Positions 8,547 to 17,442 of a stretch of DNA of 64,000 nucleotides are shown piece after piece. The DNA comes from Bradyrhizobium erythrophlei (GTDB lineage Bacteria; Pseudomonadota; Alphaproteobacteria; Rhizobiales; Xanthobacteraceae), in the NCBI RefSeq assembly GCF_900129505.1, contig NZ_LT670818.1:8775001-8839000 (forward strand), in the 5' to 3' direction. The translations under genes were made by a program, and so were the position numbers. Within the stretch, counting starts at the first letter, position 1. Each line of letters begins with the position of its first letter. The notes beneath the pieces are model-generated. The model did not search any database. It saw only the letters and a list, made by a program, of their open reading frames with translations, and had not been told where the DNA came from.

Positions 8547-9383
8547 TCAATTGCCCTGAAACACCGGCTTCGCCTTGTTGGAAAACGCCTCGAACGCCCG
8601 GGCGAAATCGGCCGTGGTCATGCACAGCGCCTGCGCGACCGCCTCGGCCTCGATCGCTTCCTCTACCGACATCGCCCATTCCATCGCCAGCATCCGCTTG
8701 GTCATGGTGTTGGCGAAGGTCGGCCCCGCGGTGATTTCTTTGGCCAGAGACTGCGCCTGCGCCAGCACCTGATCCGGCGCGACAATACGGCTGAAGAACC
8801 CCCAGCGCTCGCCCTCCTCCGCGGTCATGAAGCGGCCGGTATAGAGCAGTTCCGAGGCGCGGGACTGTCCGATGATGCGCGGCAGGATCGCGCACGCGCC
8901 CATGTCGCAGCCGGCAAGCCCGACCTTGTTGAACAGGAATGCGACCTTGGCGCCGGTAGCCGCCAGCCGCAGGTCGGAGGCCATGGCGACGATCGCGCCG
9001 GCGCCGGCGCAGATACCTTCAACGGCAGCCACGATCGGCTGCGGACACGCCCGCATTGCCTTGACGAGATCACCGGTCATGCGGGTGAAAGCGGTAAGAC
9101 CCTTGGTATCCATCTTCACCAGCGGGCCGATGATCTCGAACACGTCGCCTCCGGAAGAAAAATTGCCGCCGGCGCCGGTCACGACGACCGTCTTGATCTC
9201 ATCGTCCATCGCGCAGGCGCGAAAGAAATCCGTGAGTTCCCGGTAGCTTTCGAAGGTGAGCGGATTCTTTCGCTCCGGGCGGTTCAGCGTCACCGTCGCC
9301 ACGCCATCCACCACGTCAAGCAGGAAATGCCTGGGCGAATATTGCGAAAGCGGCAGCGTGACGGGATTGGCGGGCGTGTTCAT
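8547..9383 (-). CDS. Enoyl-CoA hydratase/isomerase family protein
   Basis: A 278-residue crotonase-fold protein. The oxyanion-hole segments are visible: [15 protein letters not shown] near residues 70-84 and [17 protein letters not shown] near 124-140. It is expected to hydrate or hydrolyse an unsaturated or cyclic acyl-CoA in the cytoplasm. A position between the SDR and the monooxygenase/reductase fusion agrees with the beta-oxidation-like steps proposed after ring reduction of 2-aminobenzoyl-CoA. The ATG is preceded by AAGGGAG. It lies 51 bp from the SDR stop in the same direction, so cotranscription is likely, although the operator motif at 8502 suggests an extra promoter behind it. Confidence 0.9.
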   Translation of the reverse strand: MNTPANPVTLPLSQYSPRHFLLDVVDGVATVTLNRPERKNPLTFESYRELTDFFRACAMDDEIKTVVVTGAGGNFSSGGDVFEIIGPLVKMDTKGLTAFTRMTGDLVKAMRACPQPIVAAVEGICAGAGAIVAMASDLRLAATGAKVAFLFNKVGLAGCDMGACAILPRIIGQSRASELLYTGRFMTAEEGERWGFFSRIVAPDQVLAQAQSLAKEITAGPTFANTMTKRMLAMEWAMSVEEAIEAEAVAQALCMTTADFARAFEAFSNKAKPVFQGN

Positions 9384-9434
9384 GGGATCTCCCTTGCAGG
9401 TCGTTCGTTGTTGTTGCGCGCGGTCGACGCTTTC

Positions 9435-10196
9435 CTAGACTTCTCCGCCGGCCACCGCGATGGCCTGTCCGGTAATCGCGCTTGCTCCTTCGCCGCACAG
9501 CCACAGCACGGTGTCGGCGACTTCGGCAGGAGCGACGATACGGCCTTGCGGATTGTGCCGGGAAAGGTCGGCGACGGCCTGCTCATGGCTGCGCCCGGTC
9601 TTCTTCATGATGTTGTCGATGCTGCCGGCGAGCAAATCGGTATCGGTAAAGCCGGGACATACCGCGTTGACGGTCACGCGGGTGCTGGCGAGTTCCAGCG
9701 CCAGCGAGCGCGTGAGCCCGACCACCGCGTGCTTGGCCGCGCTATAGGCGCTGGCATAGGCGTAGCCCCTGAGGCCGGCGGTCGAGGCGATCGCGACAAT
9801 GCGGCCATAGGGGCGGTCCTTCATCCCCGGCAGCACGGCCTGGACGGCATGAACCACGCCCATGAAATCGACATCCATCATGCGCCGGAACAGCGCGGCA
9901 TCGGATTTTGCAAACGGCGCGGATTCCGCAACGCCGGCATTGGCGATCAATATATCGATCGGCTGGCGGCTAGCGGCCTCCGCAATCGCGGCGTTGACCG
10001 CGGCCTGGTCGGCGACATCGGCGACGCCCGCAAAATGCGCGTCGCCGGCAGCGACGGCTTCATCCAGCGTTGCACGATTGCGGCCAAGCACCGTGACGGT
10101 TGCGCCCGCGCGTACCAGCGCCGACGCGATGGCGCGGCCGATGCCTCGTCCGCCGCCGGTGACGAGGGCGTGGGAGGAACGCGGCAGTCCGGACAT
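9435..10196 (-). CDS. SDR-family oxidoreductase (probable 3-hydroxyacyl-CoA dehydrogenase role)
   Basis: A 253-residue classical short-chain dehydrogenase: cofactor motif TGGGRGIG at residues 13-20, NAG motif (ANAGVAES), catalytic Ser in IASTAG and YSAAK near residue 155. The start is set at the ATG 10194-10196 because GGGGAGG lies just upstream, while the earlier in-frame ATG has no such site. It would oxidise a hydroxy intermediate with NAD(P). As first gene of the group SDR, hydratase, fusion, monooxygenase it fits the dehydrogenation step of a beta-oxidation-like sequence. A copy of the operator-like motif (10240-10253) lies 44 bp upstream. Confidence 0.88.
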   Translation of the reverse strand: MSGLPRSSHALVTGGGRGIGRAIASALVRAGATVTVLGRNRATLDEAVAAGDAHFAGVADVADQAAVNAAIAEAASRQPIDILIANAGVAESAPFAKSDAALFRRMMDVDFMGVVHAVQAVLPGMKDRPYGRIVAIASTAGLRGYAYASAYSAAKHAVVGLTRSLALELASTRVTVNAVCPGFTDTDLLAGSIDNIMKKTGRSHEQAVADLSRHNPQGRIVAPAEVADTVLWLCGEGASAITGQAIAVAGGEV

Positions 10197-10239
10197 GCGT
10201 GGCCTCCCCGAGTGCATTCATCGACGTCGCGAGCATATA

Positions 10240-10253
10240 TTTTAAACTTAAAG
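10240..10253. promoter_or_regulatory. Putative operator TTTTAAACTTAAAG
   Basis: This sequence matches 12 of 14 positions of the site at 8502-8515 and lies at nearly the same distance (44 bp versus 35 bp) from the downstream start codon. It sits in the 93-bp gap between the AraC gene and the SDR, where the catabolic operon promoter must be. Confidence 0.55.
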
Positions 10254-10289
10254 CTGTTGCAAGAAAGGCAGGAATTGTTGGTGCCCCGG

Positions 10290-11306
10290 CTACCGGCTCT
10301 TGCGCAGCGTCGCCGAGGGGCTTTCGCCGAATTTGGCGCGGTAGACATGGGCCATGCGACCGGGATGGCTGAAGCCGAGATCGAAGGCTATATCAATCAC
10401 GCGCTCGCCCGGCCGGGCCTTCGACAGCCGCGCGTTTAGCTGTTCCAGACGGATATCCTGCAGCACGCCGGATATCGACTCGCCGAAATGACGCTTGAAG
10501 CCGAGCTGCAGCGACCGGACACCGATGCCGGACAGCCGCGCCAGTTTTTCCAGATCGAGCGGCTCGGCCGCATGCGCCTCGAGCGCGGCCCGCGCCCGCC
10601 TGTACGCCGCGGGCAGCGCGTCGCAATGCCGCGCCGATCGATTGATTGCCGCACTAAGATTATTGGGCTGGCCGGTGAGAAGCAGTCCGACCATGGACTC
10701 GCGCAGGGTCGCCAACGCGGCCGGCGACTGATGCGACCCGCCGTGCTCGGCAAGATCGACCAGATATTCGAGATGGAATTGCAGGGCGCGGCCAAAAGGC
10801 GTGTCGAGGTCGATCCGCGGGTCGAACTCCACCGGGTCGGCCGGCCGTTCCGCCAGCGCCGCCGCCCGGCTTTCGATCCGGTGCCGGTCCACCAGCAGGA
10901 TCAGTTGCGCACAATCATCGTGCCAGATCATCCGGGTCGGCAGCGTCGGCGACAACAACGACGCAACCCGGCCGGGGCCGGACTCGATGTCGCGGCCTCC
11001 GGTCCTGATCTGCGCCCTGCCATGGATCGGCAATTGCAACAGAAAGAAGCGATCGAGGCAGCCGGGATCGATCGATACAGAACCGCCATAGGCAACGTAG
11101 TTGACCGAAAATCCGTCGAACGCGGCGGAATTGTGCAGCGCATGAAAATCCGGCCAGGAATGTCTGAGCGGGTCGAGCGCATGCGGACAAAATATCCGCC
11201 CGATCGACTCCGCGGCCTCATCGACATCGGCAGTGCGAACCCGCGAAAAGGCCGCCAGCCTTGCGCCGGCGGAGGCACGGTCGATACCCGAAACGGCTGC
11301 GCCCAT
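10290..11306 (-). CDS. AraC/XylS-family transcriptional regulator
   Basis: A 338-residue regulator. The N-terminal two thirds look like an AraC-binding-like ligand domain (FLLQLPIHGRAQIRTGG). The C-terminal 100 residues carry two helix-turn-helix motifs (LDLEKLARLSGIGVRSLQ and the family signature ending VIDIAFDLGFSHPGRMAHVY). AraC/XylS proteins often activate aromatic-catabolic operons in response to the substrate, and anthranilate operons of other bacteria use one. It is codirectional with the SDR-hydratase-fusion operon downstream (94 bp gap) and divergent from the cupin at 11556. It may control either side. Its ligand is not deducible. Confidence 0.9.
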   Translation of the reverse strand: MGAAVSGIDRASAGARLAAFSRVRTADVDEAAESIGRIFCPHALDPLRHSWPDFHALHNSAAFDGFSVNYVAYGGSVSIDPGCLDRFFLLQLPIHGRAQIRTGGRDIESGPGRVASLLSPTLPTRMIWHDDCAQLILLVDRHRIESRAAALAERPADPVEFDPRIDLDTPFGRALQFHLEYLVDLAEHGGSHQSPAALATLRESMVGLLLTGQPNNLSAAINRSARHCDALPAAYRRARAALEAHAAEPLDLEKLARLSGIGVRSLQLGFKRHFGESISGVLQDIRLEQLNARLSKARPGERVIDIAFDLGFSHPGRMAHVYRAKFGESPSATLRKSR

Positions 11307-11555
11307 GGCCCGATCGCCCGAATTATTTGAACCCTATAATATCCGGACCGCGGCATTTGGAAAGCCGTACCTGTGACCTAATTGCACTCGTTTCCCGCCC
11401 ATTGGATGGGCAGCAGCCCCGGCCATCAGGCGCTGAACGGCGGCGTTCCGAGCTTTCGTCAGACGGACAATGGATTCGTCCGGCGGCTAGACGAAGGGCG
11501 GCGGACGTAGCAGGCTGCGGGTCGTCGCAAGGCAACGCAAGAGAGGATCATCGCC
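11307..11555. promoter_or_regulatory. Divergent promoter region between araC-type gene and cupin
   Basis: A 249-bp gap that must hold promoters for both directions. An AT-rich patch at 11323-11340 (TTATTTGAACCCTATAAT) stands out. It contains a TATAAT hexamer and also a poor match (11 of 14) to the TTTTAAACCTAAAA motif. Neither is strong enough to call by itself. The rest is GC-rich with no clear structure. Confidence 0.35.
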
Positions 11556-12005
11556 GTGTCAGCACTTGAAAAAGGCATCACCCGGAAGGGCGAAGGATTT
11601 GCGGGTACGTCCTGGAACATTCTCGGTCAGATTTATTTTCCGAAGGCCGTCTGCGAGGCGACCTTCTCCTTCGAGGCCAATACGGAGCCGGGGCAATTCG
11701 TCCCCGTCCATATCCATCCCACCCAGGACGAATTCATCCTGGTCCAGGAAGGCACGCTCGACCTGAAACTGGACGGGGTCTGGACGCAGGCCAAGGCCGG
11801 CGACCTCGTGCGCATGCCGCGCGGAATTCCCCACGGCTATTTCAACAAGTCGGACAAGCCGGTGAAAGCGCTGTTCTGGGTTTCACCGGCCCGCAAGCTG
11901 GAAGCGCTATTCCAGCACCTGAACAATCTCACGGACGTGGCTGAAGTCGTTCGTCTTTCGGCGGAGCACGAAGTGGATTTCCTGCCCGAAGACGCCAACG
12001 CCTGA
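11556..12005 (+). CDS. Cupin-domain protein (paralogue of the one at 856)
   Basis: A 149-residue single-domain cupin beginning at GTG, with GAGAGGA upstream. Motif 1 is VHIHPTQDEFILVQEG and motif 2 is AGDLVRMPRGIPHG, keeping the His/His/Glu/His metal set. Over its length it matches the cupin at 856-1311 closely (SWNILGQ, VHIHP versus PHIHP, PHGYFNKSD versus PHGIFNKSD, ALFWVSPARKL versus VLFWVSPTQKL). It precedes the flavin-monooxygenase gene with 145 bp between. A small hairpin in that gap might separate the transcripts. The role is unknown: a dioxygenase or isomerase of the pathway, or a metal-dependent sensor. Confidence 0.88.
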   Translation: MSALEKGITRKGEGFAGTSWNILGQIYFPKAVCEATFSFEANTEPGQFVPVHIHPTQDEFILVQEGTLDLKLDGVWTQAKAGDLVRMPRGIPHGYFNKSDKPVKALFWVSPARKLEALFQHLNNLTDVAEVVRLSAEHEVDFLPEDANA

Positions 12006-12098
12006 CGCTTCGGGCTGTCGTAACACTCCAACAAGGGCGATCAACGTCCGACTGGCGATGGTGCACGCGATAGCCGGCGCGCACGCCTGAGTTCTATT

Positions 12099-12115
12099 GC
12101 CCGCATTAAGCGGGC
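12099..12115. other. Small hairpin between cupin and flavin monooxygenase
   Basis: GCCCGC (12099-12104) pairs with GCGGGC (12110-12115) around ATTAA. It lies 36 bp before the monooxygenase ATG and 94 bp after the cupin stop. There is no T-tract, so it may be an mRNA structure rather than a terminator. Confidence 0.4.
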
Positions 12116-12150
12116 GTCCGCAAGTGCAGTCAAACCAGGAGGGCGGGTTC

Positions 12151-13665
12151 ATGGTCAAGCAGAAGAATGTTTGTGTTATTGGCGCCGGCGTCTCCGGACT
12201 GGTTGCGGCCAAGACATTCGGCGCGCGCGGACACAAGGTGACGATCCTGGAACGCTCGGGCGACCTCGGCGGGGTCTGGGAGCCGGCGCGTTCCTATCCC
12301 GATGTGCAGACCCAAAGCCCGAAGGATCTCTATCGCTATACCGACAAGCCGATGCCGGACTCCTATCCCGAATGGCCCAAGGGACCGCAGGTTCATGCCT
12401 ATTTGAACGACTATGCCAGGGATCACGGCCTGCTGCAGCCGCTGCGGCTCAACACCGCCGTGGTCGGGATGGCGCGCCGCGCGTCAGGCCTGCCGGGGTG
12501 GACGCTGGAAATCAGGAATCCCGATGGCGGCCTTACCCACGAGGAATTCGATTTCGTCGCGGTCTGCACCGGCCAGTTCAATGAACGCCAGACGCTCACC
12601 CACCCCGGAGAAGATGCCTTCAAGGCCGCGGGCGGCCGGATCCTGCATTCGGCCGAGCACACCGATGCCGCAACCGCCAAAGGCAAGAAGGTCGTCGTGC
12701 TCGGCGGCTCGAAATCCGCTACCGACATCGCGGTCAATTCCGTCGATGCCGGCGCCAGCGAGGTGACGCTGGTCTATCGCGAACCGGTCTGGCGGATCCC
12801 CTACTTCATCGGAGGCCTGATCAACTTCAAGCGAATTCTCTACATTCGCGCCCAGGAGGAAATGTTCCGCGGCTGGGGCCTCAGCGCGATGTCGCGCATC
12901 TCGCACGCGATCGCCAAGCCGTTCATCTGGGCGAACTGGCGCGGGCTCGAAAGCATGCTCAAGTTGCAGTTGAAGCTGAAGAAGTGCGACATGGTCCCCG
13001 AACAGCGCATCGAGGACGGTATCAACTGCTCGGTACCGATCGCTACGCCGGATTTCTTTCCGATGGTGGCCGACGGCCGGATCAAGGCTATTCGCGGCAG
13101 CTTCGACCATTACGACGGCAAGACCATCGTCATGACCGGCGGACAAAAAGTTGCCGCCGACGTCGCCATCCTCGCGATCGGCTTCAAGCTTGGTGTTCCC
13201 TTCCTGCCGGAGGAATACCGCAACAGACTGGTGCAGCCGGATGGCCAGTACCGGCTGTACCGGGTGATCGCCAATCCTGATCTTCCCGACATGGGTTTTG
13301 TCGGCTTCAACTCCAGCTTCTGCACGGTGTTGTGCGCGGAGCTGGCCGCCAACTGGCTGGTGCGCTATTGCGACGGTCAGCTGGCGAAGCAGCCGACCGC
13401 GGCCGAGATGTATGCGAGCATGGATATGATGCTGCACTTCAAGCGGGTCGAGCGGCCGGCCGCGGGCGTTTATGGTGGACTCTGCGTTGCGCCCTACCAC
13501 TTCAAGCATTTCGACGAATTGCTGGACGACATGGGAACCACAATACGCCGGCGCGGCGCACTGGCGGAAAAATTCACCCCGCCCGACGCCGACGCCTATG
13601 CACGCTTCCTGGCATCTGCCCCGGATTACAAGGTCGAACCGCCATTGGAGGCCGTGGCCGCATAA
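12151..13665 (+). CDS. Flavin-containing monooxygenase (FMO/Baeyer-Villiger-like)
   Basis: A 504-residue class B flavoprotein. It has an FAD motif at residues 11-16 (GAGVSG), an FMO-like segment LGGVWEPARSYPDVQTQSPK, and a second Rossmann motif (VVVLGGSKSATDIA) for NADPH. The usual FMO/BVMO fingerprint (F-x-G-x3-H-x3-W/Y) is only partly kept: GGRILHSAEH has the Gly and His but not the flanking aromatic residues. The start at ATG 12151 is fixed by AGGAGGG at 12137-12143. It would insert oxygen into a ketone or oxidise a heteroatom using NADPH. A hydrolase gene follows 117 bp downstream, a pairing typical of ketone to ester to acid sequences, which is an inference here. Confidence 0.87.
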   Translation: MVKQKNVCVIGAGVSGLVAAKTFGARGHKVTILERSGDLGGVWEPARSYPDVQTQSPKDLYRYTDKPMPDSYPEWPKGPQVHAYLNDYARDHGLLQPLRLNTAVVGMARRASGLPGWTLEIRNPDGGLTHEEFDFVAVCTGQFNERQTLTHPGEDAFKAAGGRILHSAEHTDAATAKGKKVVVLGGSKSATDIAVNSVDAGASEVTLVYREPVWRIPYFIGGLINFKRILYIRAQEEMFRGWGLSAMSRISHAIAKPFIWANWRGLESMLKLQLKLKKCDMVPEQRIEDGINCSVPIATPDFFPMVADGRIKAIRGSFDHYDGKTIVMTGGQKVAADVAILAIGFKLGVPFLPEEYRNRLVQPDGQYRLYRVIANPDLPDMGFVGFNSSFCTVLCAELAANWLVRYCDGQLAKQPTAAEMYASMDMMLHFKRVERPAAGVYGGLCVAPYHFKHFDELLDDMGTTIRRRGALAEKFTPPDADAYARFLASAPDYKVEPPLEAVAA

Positions 13666-13702
13666 GTGCCATGCGAGCGGCGAGGCAAGACGAGGCAAAA
13701 TG

Positions 13703-13716
13703 CTTTAACTCTAAAA
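13703..13716. promoter_or_regulatory. Weak match to the TTTTAAACCTAAAA motif
   Basis: CTTTAACTCTAAAA matches 11 of 14 positions of the site at 8502-8515. It lies 66 bp before the hydrolase start in an AT-richer patch. It could place the 13783-19525 operon in the same regulon, but a chance match cannot be excluded. Confidence 0.3.
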
Positions 13717-13782
13717 CTTTCTCTTTTTCATGCCCGACAGGCCAGCTAGGATCGGACGTCCCCGCAAGGAGGGAAGTCCGGC

Positions 13783-14610
13783 GTGCCAGCCTCTGCCCCC
13801 ATGAAAACCAGCGACGGCCGCTTCGGCTATGAAGCCGCCGGCGATCCCGCAACTCCACCGCTGGTGTTCCTGCATGGCATTGGCGGCGCGGCGCGGGCGT
13901 GGCGCGGTCAGATCGAAGCCTTCAGCGACCGCTATCGCGCGATGGCCTGGGACATGCCGGGCTATGGCGGATCGGCGCCGCTGCCAGCCGTCAGCATCGC
14001 CACGCTTGCGGACGCCCTGCATGATTTCCTCCGAGCGGTCGGCGCGGCAAAACCCATCCTGGTCGGGCATTCGATCGGCGGCATGATCGTTCAGCAATGG
14101 CTGACCAAATACCCTGATGCTGCCGGCGCTATCGTGCTCGCACAGACCAGCCCGGCGTTCGGTAAAGCCGACGGCGACTGGCAGAAGGAATTCATCGGCG
14201 CGCGGCTCGGCCCGCTCGATCGCGGCGAAACCATGGTTTCGCTGGCGCCGACCCTGGTGAAGGAATTGGTCGGCGACGACCCTGATATCCGGGGTATGGA
14301 GCTTGCCCGCGACTGCATGGCCGCCGTGCCCGAGGCGAGCTATCGTGCCAGCATGCTGGCGCTGCTGGGATTCGACCAGCGCAACGCCTTGAAGAATATC
14401 GCGGTGCCGACGCTGGTATTGTCGGGTTCCTGGGACAAGAATGCGCCCGCGCCCATGATGGCGAAAATGGCAACCTACATTCCATCGGCCACTTGCGTCG
14501 AACTCGAAGGCGCCGGCCATCTGGTCAACCTCGAGCGTCCAGCCGCCTTCAATTCCGCGCTGGATTCCTTTCTGAAAGCCCATGCGGCTGCAACCGAAGT
14601 GACGGCATAA
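13783..14610 (+). CDS. Alpha/beta-fold hydrolase
   Basis: A 275-residue alpha/beta hydrolase: oxyanion loop FLHGIGGAARAW, nucleophile elbow G-H-S97-I-G-G, acid near Asp224 (SGSWDKNAP) and the catalytic His in EGAGHLVNLERP. The proportions resemble 3-oxoadipate enol-lactonase or C-C hydrolases. GTG 13783 is taken as the start because AAGGAGGG lies just upstream; an ATG at 13801 is the alternative. It opens a tightly coupled operon: its TAA overlaps the ATG of the acyl-CoA dehydrogenase by one base. It would hydrolyse an ester, lactone or beta-diketone made by the preceding monooxygenase, but the true substrate is unknown. Confidence 0.88.
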   Translation: MPASAPMKTSDGRFGYEAAGDPATPPLVFLHGIGGAARAWRGQIEAFSDRYRAMAWDMPGYGGSAPLPAVSIATLADALHDFLRAVGAAKPILVGHSIGGMIVQQWLTKYPDAAGAIVLAQTSPAFGKADGDWQKEFIGARLGPLDRGETMVSLAPTLVKELVGDDPDIRGMELARDCMAAVPEASYRASMLALLGFDQRNALKNIAVPTLVLSGSWDKNAPAPMMAKMATYIPSATCVELEGAGHLVNLERPAAFNSALDSFLKAHAAATEVTA

Positions 14611-15899
14611 TGACGGTACAAGCGAGCAAGAGCGTGACTGCGGCCGACAATATCAATCTGGACGCGCCGATCTTCGACCCCAGCGCGTTTCGCCTGAACA
14701 ACGAACAGGCCGGAATTATCGCTCGGGCGCGCGAACTCGGCCAAAGCGTGTTCGCGGGCCGCGCGGCGACTTACGATCGCGAGGCGAAATTCCCAACCGA
14801 AAATTATAAGGACCTGCATCGCTCGGGCCTGCTCGGCATCGCCATTCCCAAGAAACACGGCGGCTTCGGCGCGGACTACCAGACCTATGCCCTGGCGGCG
14901 GCCGAGATCGGCCGCTATTGCGGCGCCACCGCGCTGACCTGGAACATGCATGTCTGCTCGACGCTGTGGTCGGGTCCGCTGGCGGACGATCTCGATATGG
15001 ATGCCGCCACCCGCGCCGAGCACGAACGCCGCCGCGCCGTACATTACAAGCGCATCGTCGAGGACGGCGCGGTCTATTCGCAGCCGTTCTCGGAAGGCGG
15101 CGCGGCCGCGGCCGGCGGCGTCGCATTCGGCACCGAGGCCAAGCCTGTTCCGGGCGGATGGATCGTAAACGGCAAGAAAATCTTTGCCTCACTGGCGGGC
15201 CATGCCGATTATTACGGCGTGCTCTGCACCGAAGTCGCAGAGGGTGAGAAAGCCTCCCGCCGCAACACGCTTTACCTCGCGGTGCCCGCCAAGACCGACG
15301 GCGTCTCCGTGGTCGGCGACTGGGATCCGCTCGGCATGCGCGGCACGGTATCGCGCACGCTGCTGTTCAAGGATGTGTTCGTGCCGGAGGATGCGGCGCT
15401 GATGCCGCGCAGCGTCTATTTCCAGACGGCGATGCGCTGGCCGCATATGTTCCTGACGCTGTCGCCGACCTATATCGGCCTCGCGCAGGCGGCCTACGAT
15501 TTCACCGTGCGCTATCTGCGCGGCGAGGTGCCGGGCACGCCGCCGGTCAAGCGCCGGATGTATCCGACCAAGCAGATCGCGCTGGCGCAGATGCAGATCA
15601 AGCTGGAGCAGATCAAGGCGATCTGGTTTCAGGCCGTCACCGAGGCGCGTGCCAACCCCAGCAAGGAGCAGGTGCTGCGCGCTTACGCCGCGCAATATTC
15701 CGCGATGGAAGGCGCCAACGAACTGGCGACGCTGGCGATCCGCACCTGCGGCGGGCAGTCGATGCTGAAATCGCTTCCGCTGGAGCGGATCTATCGCGAC
15801 AGCCGCTGCGGTTCGCTGATGCTGCCTTGGACCGCCGAACTCTGTCTCGACCGCATCGGCCGCGAAGCGCTGTACGAGACCGGCGAGACGGACGACTAG
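14610..15899 (+). CDS. Acyl-CoA dehydrogenase family protein
   Basis: A 429-residue flavoprotein with the order of an acyl-CoA dehydrogenase: helical N-domain (GLLGIAIPKKHGGFGADYQ), middle beta-domain (YSQPFSEGGAAAAGG, GWIVNGKKIFASLAGHADYY, DWDPLGMRGTVSRT) and C-terminal helical domain (ELATLAIRTCGGQSML). It would introduce a 2,3-double bond in an acyl-CoA with FAD. Some relatives are instead flavin-dependent monooxygenases or nitroalkane oxidases, so the reaction is not certain. The ATG overlaps the stop of the hydrolase (TAATG). It lies 7 bp before the CoA ligase, so dehydrogenation of the ligase product is the simplest reading. Confidence 0.88.
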   Translation: MTVQASKSVTAADNINLDAPIFDPSAFRLNNEQAGIIARARELGQSVFAGRAATYDREAKFPTENYKDLHRSGLLGIAIPKKHGGFGADYQTYALAAAEIGRYCGATALTWNMHVCSTLWSGPLADDLDMDAATRAEHERRRAVHYKRIVEDGAVYSQPFSEGGAAAAGGVAFGTEAKPVPGGWIVNGKKIFASLAGHADYYGVLCTEVAEGEKASRRNTLYLAVPAKTDGVSVVGDWDPLGMRGTVSRTLLFKDVFVPEDAALMPRSVYFQTAMRWPHMFLTLSPTYIGLAQAAYDFTVRYLRGEVPGTPPVKRRMYPTKQIALAQMQIKLEQIKAIWFQAVTEARANPSKEQVLRAYAAQYSAMEGANELATLAIRTCGGQSMLKSLPLERIYRDSRCGSLMLPWTAELCLDRIGREALYETGETDD

Positions 15900-15906
15900 T
15901 TCGAAA

Positions 15907-17442
15907 ATGGACCTTTCCGATCTCATCGAACGGAACGCGGCGTTTACGCCGGACAAACCCGCGACCATCTTCGAGGGCGAGACGCTAAATTACGCCGCAT
16001 TCAATTCGCGCATCGCGCAGACGGCACGCGCGCTGAAGTCCGAATGCGGCGTCGGCCGCGGCGACCGCGTCGCGATCCTCAGCCTGAACCGGCCTGACTA
16101 TCTGGTGCTGCTCTATGCCTGCGCCCGGCTTGGCGCCATGCTGGTGCCGCTGAACTGGCGGCTGGCCGTGGCCGAGCAGGTGTTCATCCTGTCAGACGCC
16201 TCGGTCAAGGTGCTGGTGCTCGAGCAGGCGTTCGCCGACGTTCTTCCCGTGCTGGAAAATAGCCTGCCCGACGCCAGCATCGTCGGGCTCGATTTCGAGC
16301 CGTCACGAGGAACCGCGTTCGATACGCTGTTGGCGCAGGCGCGCGGCGACGGCCGTAATCCGCACACCGATCTGACTTGTCCGCTGCTGATCGTCTACAC
16401 CTCGGGCACGACGGGAAGGCCCAAGGGCGCTGTACTGCGGCAGGAGGCATTGTTGTGGAACGGGGTGATGAGCCAGCACATGCACGGCCTCACCTCGGAC
16501 GATCACGTTCTGACCGTGCTGCCGTTCTTCCATGTCGGCGGCCTCAATATCCAGACCACGCCTGCCCTGCACCAGGGTGCCACCGTGACCATCCATTCGC
16601 GCTTCACACCGGATACGACACTCGCGACCATCGCGCGCGACCGCCCGACCTTGACGGTGCTGGTGCCCGCGACCATTCAGGCGGTGAGCGACCATCCCGC
16701 CTGGGCCACGACCGATCTGTCCTCGCTGAAAGCGGTCTCGACCGGATCGACCATCGTGCCGCCGCATCTGGTCGACCGCTTTGTCGCGCGCGGGGTGCCG
16801 GTGCTGCAGGTCTATGGTTCGACCGAAACCTGCCCGGTCGCGATCTACACAAGGCTCGGCGGCGATCTTGCTCGGGTCGGCTCGACCGGCCTGCCCGGCC
16901 TGTGCTGCGAGGCGGCCATCACCGATGATGCCGGCAACGAGCTGCCGCCGGGCACGCCGGGAGAAATCGCGGTGCGCGGTCCCAACGTTTTCTACGAATA
17001 TTGGGGCAATGAGGAAGCAACCCGCGAGGCGCTGCATGACGGCTGGTATCGCACCGGCGATATCGGCCTGCGTGACGCCGACAGCTATTTCTGGGTGCAC
17101 GACCGCAAGAAGAACCTCATCATCTCCGGCGGCGAAAACATCTATCCGGCGGAAGTCGAGCGCGTGCTGCTGGAGCATCCCGATGTCAGCGAATGCGCCG
17201 TGATCGGCCGGCCAGATCCGCGATGGGACGAGGTGCCGGTGGCTTACGTCATCAGGCGAACGGGGTGCTCCGTGGAGGCGGAGGATTTGAGGGCGCATGT
17301 ACTGACACAGCTCGCGCGCTTCAAGGTGCCGCGCGATATCGTTTTTGTCGATGACCTGCCGCGCACGGCGCTGGGCAAGGTCCAGCATTTCATGCTGAGA
17401 CGGCTCGACGCGCCGGAATCCTCGCAAGGAGAAGCCATTTGA
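15907..17442 (+). CDS. Class I adenylate-forming acyl-CoA ligase
   Basis: A 511-residue AMP-binding enzyme. The P-loop-like motif YTSGTTGRPKGA is at residues 164-175, followed by VLPFFHVGG, the A5 motif YGSTETCP, the hinge region around GWYRTGDIGLRD and DRKKNLIISGGENIYP, and the catalytic lysine K491 in TALGKVQ. It activates a carboxylic acid with ATP and CoA. It might be the missing 2-aminobenzoate-CoA ligase for the fusion flavoprotein, but its sequence looks like a generic FadD-like ligase and its coupled neighbours suggest an aliphatic or alicyclic acid. It overlaps the next gene by 4 bp. Confidence 0.9.
   Translation: MDLSDLIERNAAFTPDKPATIFEGETLNYAAFNSRIAQTARALKSECGVGRGDRVAILSLNRPDYLVLLYACARLGAMLVPLNWRLAVAEQVFILSDASVKVLVLEQAFADVLPVLENSLPDASIVGLDFEPSRGTAFDTLLAQARGDGRNPHTDLTCPLLIVYTSGTTGRPKGAVLRQEALLWNGVMSQHMHGLTSDDHVLTVLPFFHVGGLNIQTTPALHQGATVTIHSRFTPDTTLATIARDRPTLTVLVPATIQAVSDHPAWATTDLSSLKAVSTGSTIVPPHLVDRFVARGVPVLQVYGSTETCPVAIYTRLGGDLARVGSTGLPGLCCEAAITDDAGNELPPGTPGEIAVRGPNVFYEYWGNEEATREALHDGWYRTGDIGLRDADSYFWVHDRKKNLIISGGENIYPAEVERVLLEHPDVSECAVIGRPDPRWDEVPVAYVIRRTGCSVEAEDLRAHVLTQLARFKVPRDIVFVDDLPRTALGKVQHFMLRRLDAPESSQGEAI

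Noticed and set aside
4691..8734. Plus-strand open frame of more than 1,300 codons
   Set aside because: It is antisense to two clear flavoprotein genes, is rich in Arg/Gln/His/Ala low-complexity sequence and shows no domain; it results from high GC at third positions.
8520..10439. Long plus-strand frame antisense to the hydratase and SDR genes
   Set aside because: Shadow of minus-strand genes with well-defined motifs; no ribosome site or recognisable fold.
11326..11339. Possible fifth copy of the TTTTAAACCTAAAA motif (TTTGAACCCTATAA)
   Set aside because: Only 11 of 14 matches with breaks in both half sites; the overlapping TATAAT offers a simpler explanation, and no -35 box at proper distance was found for that either.
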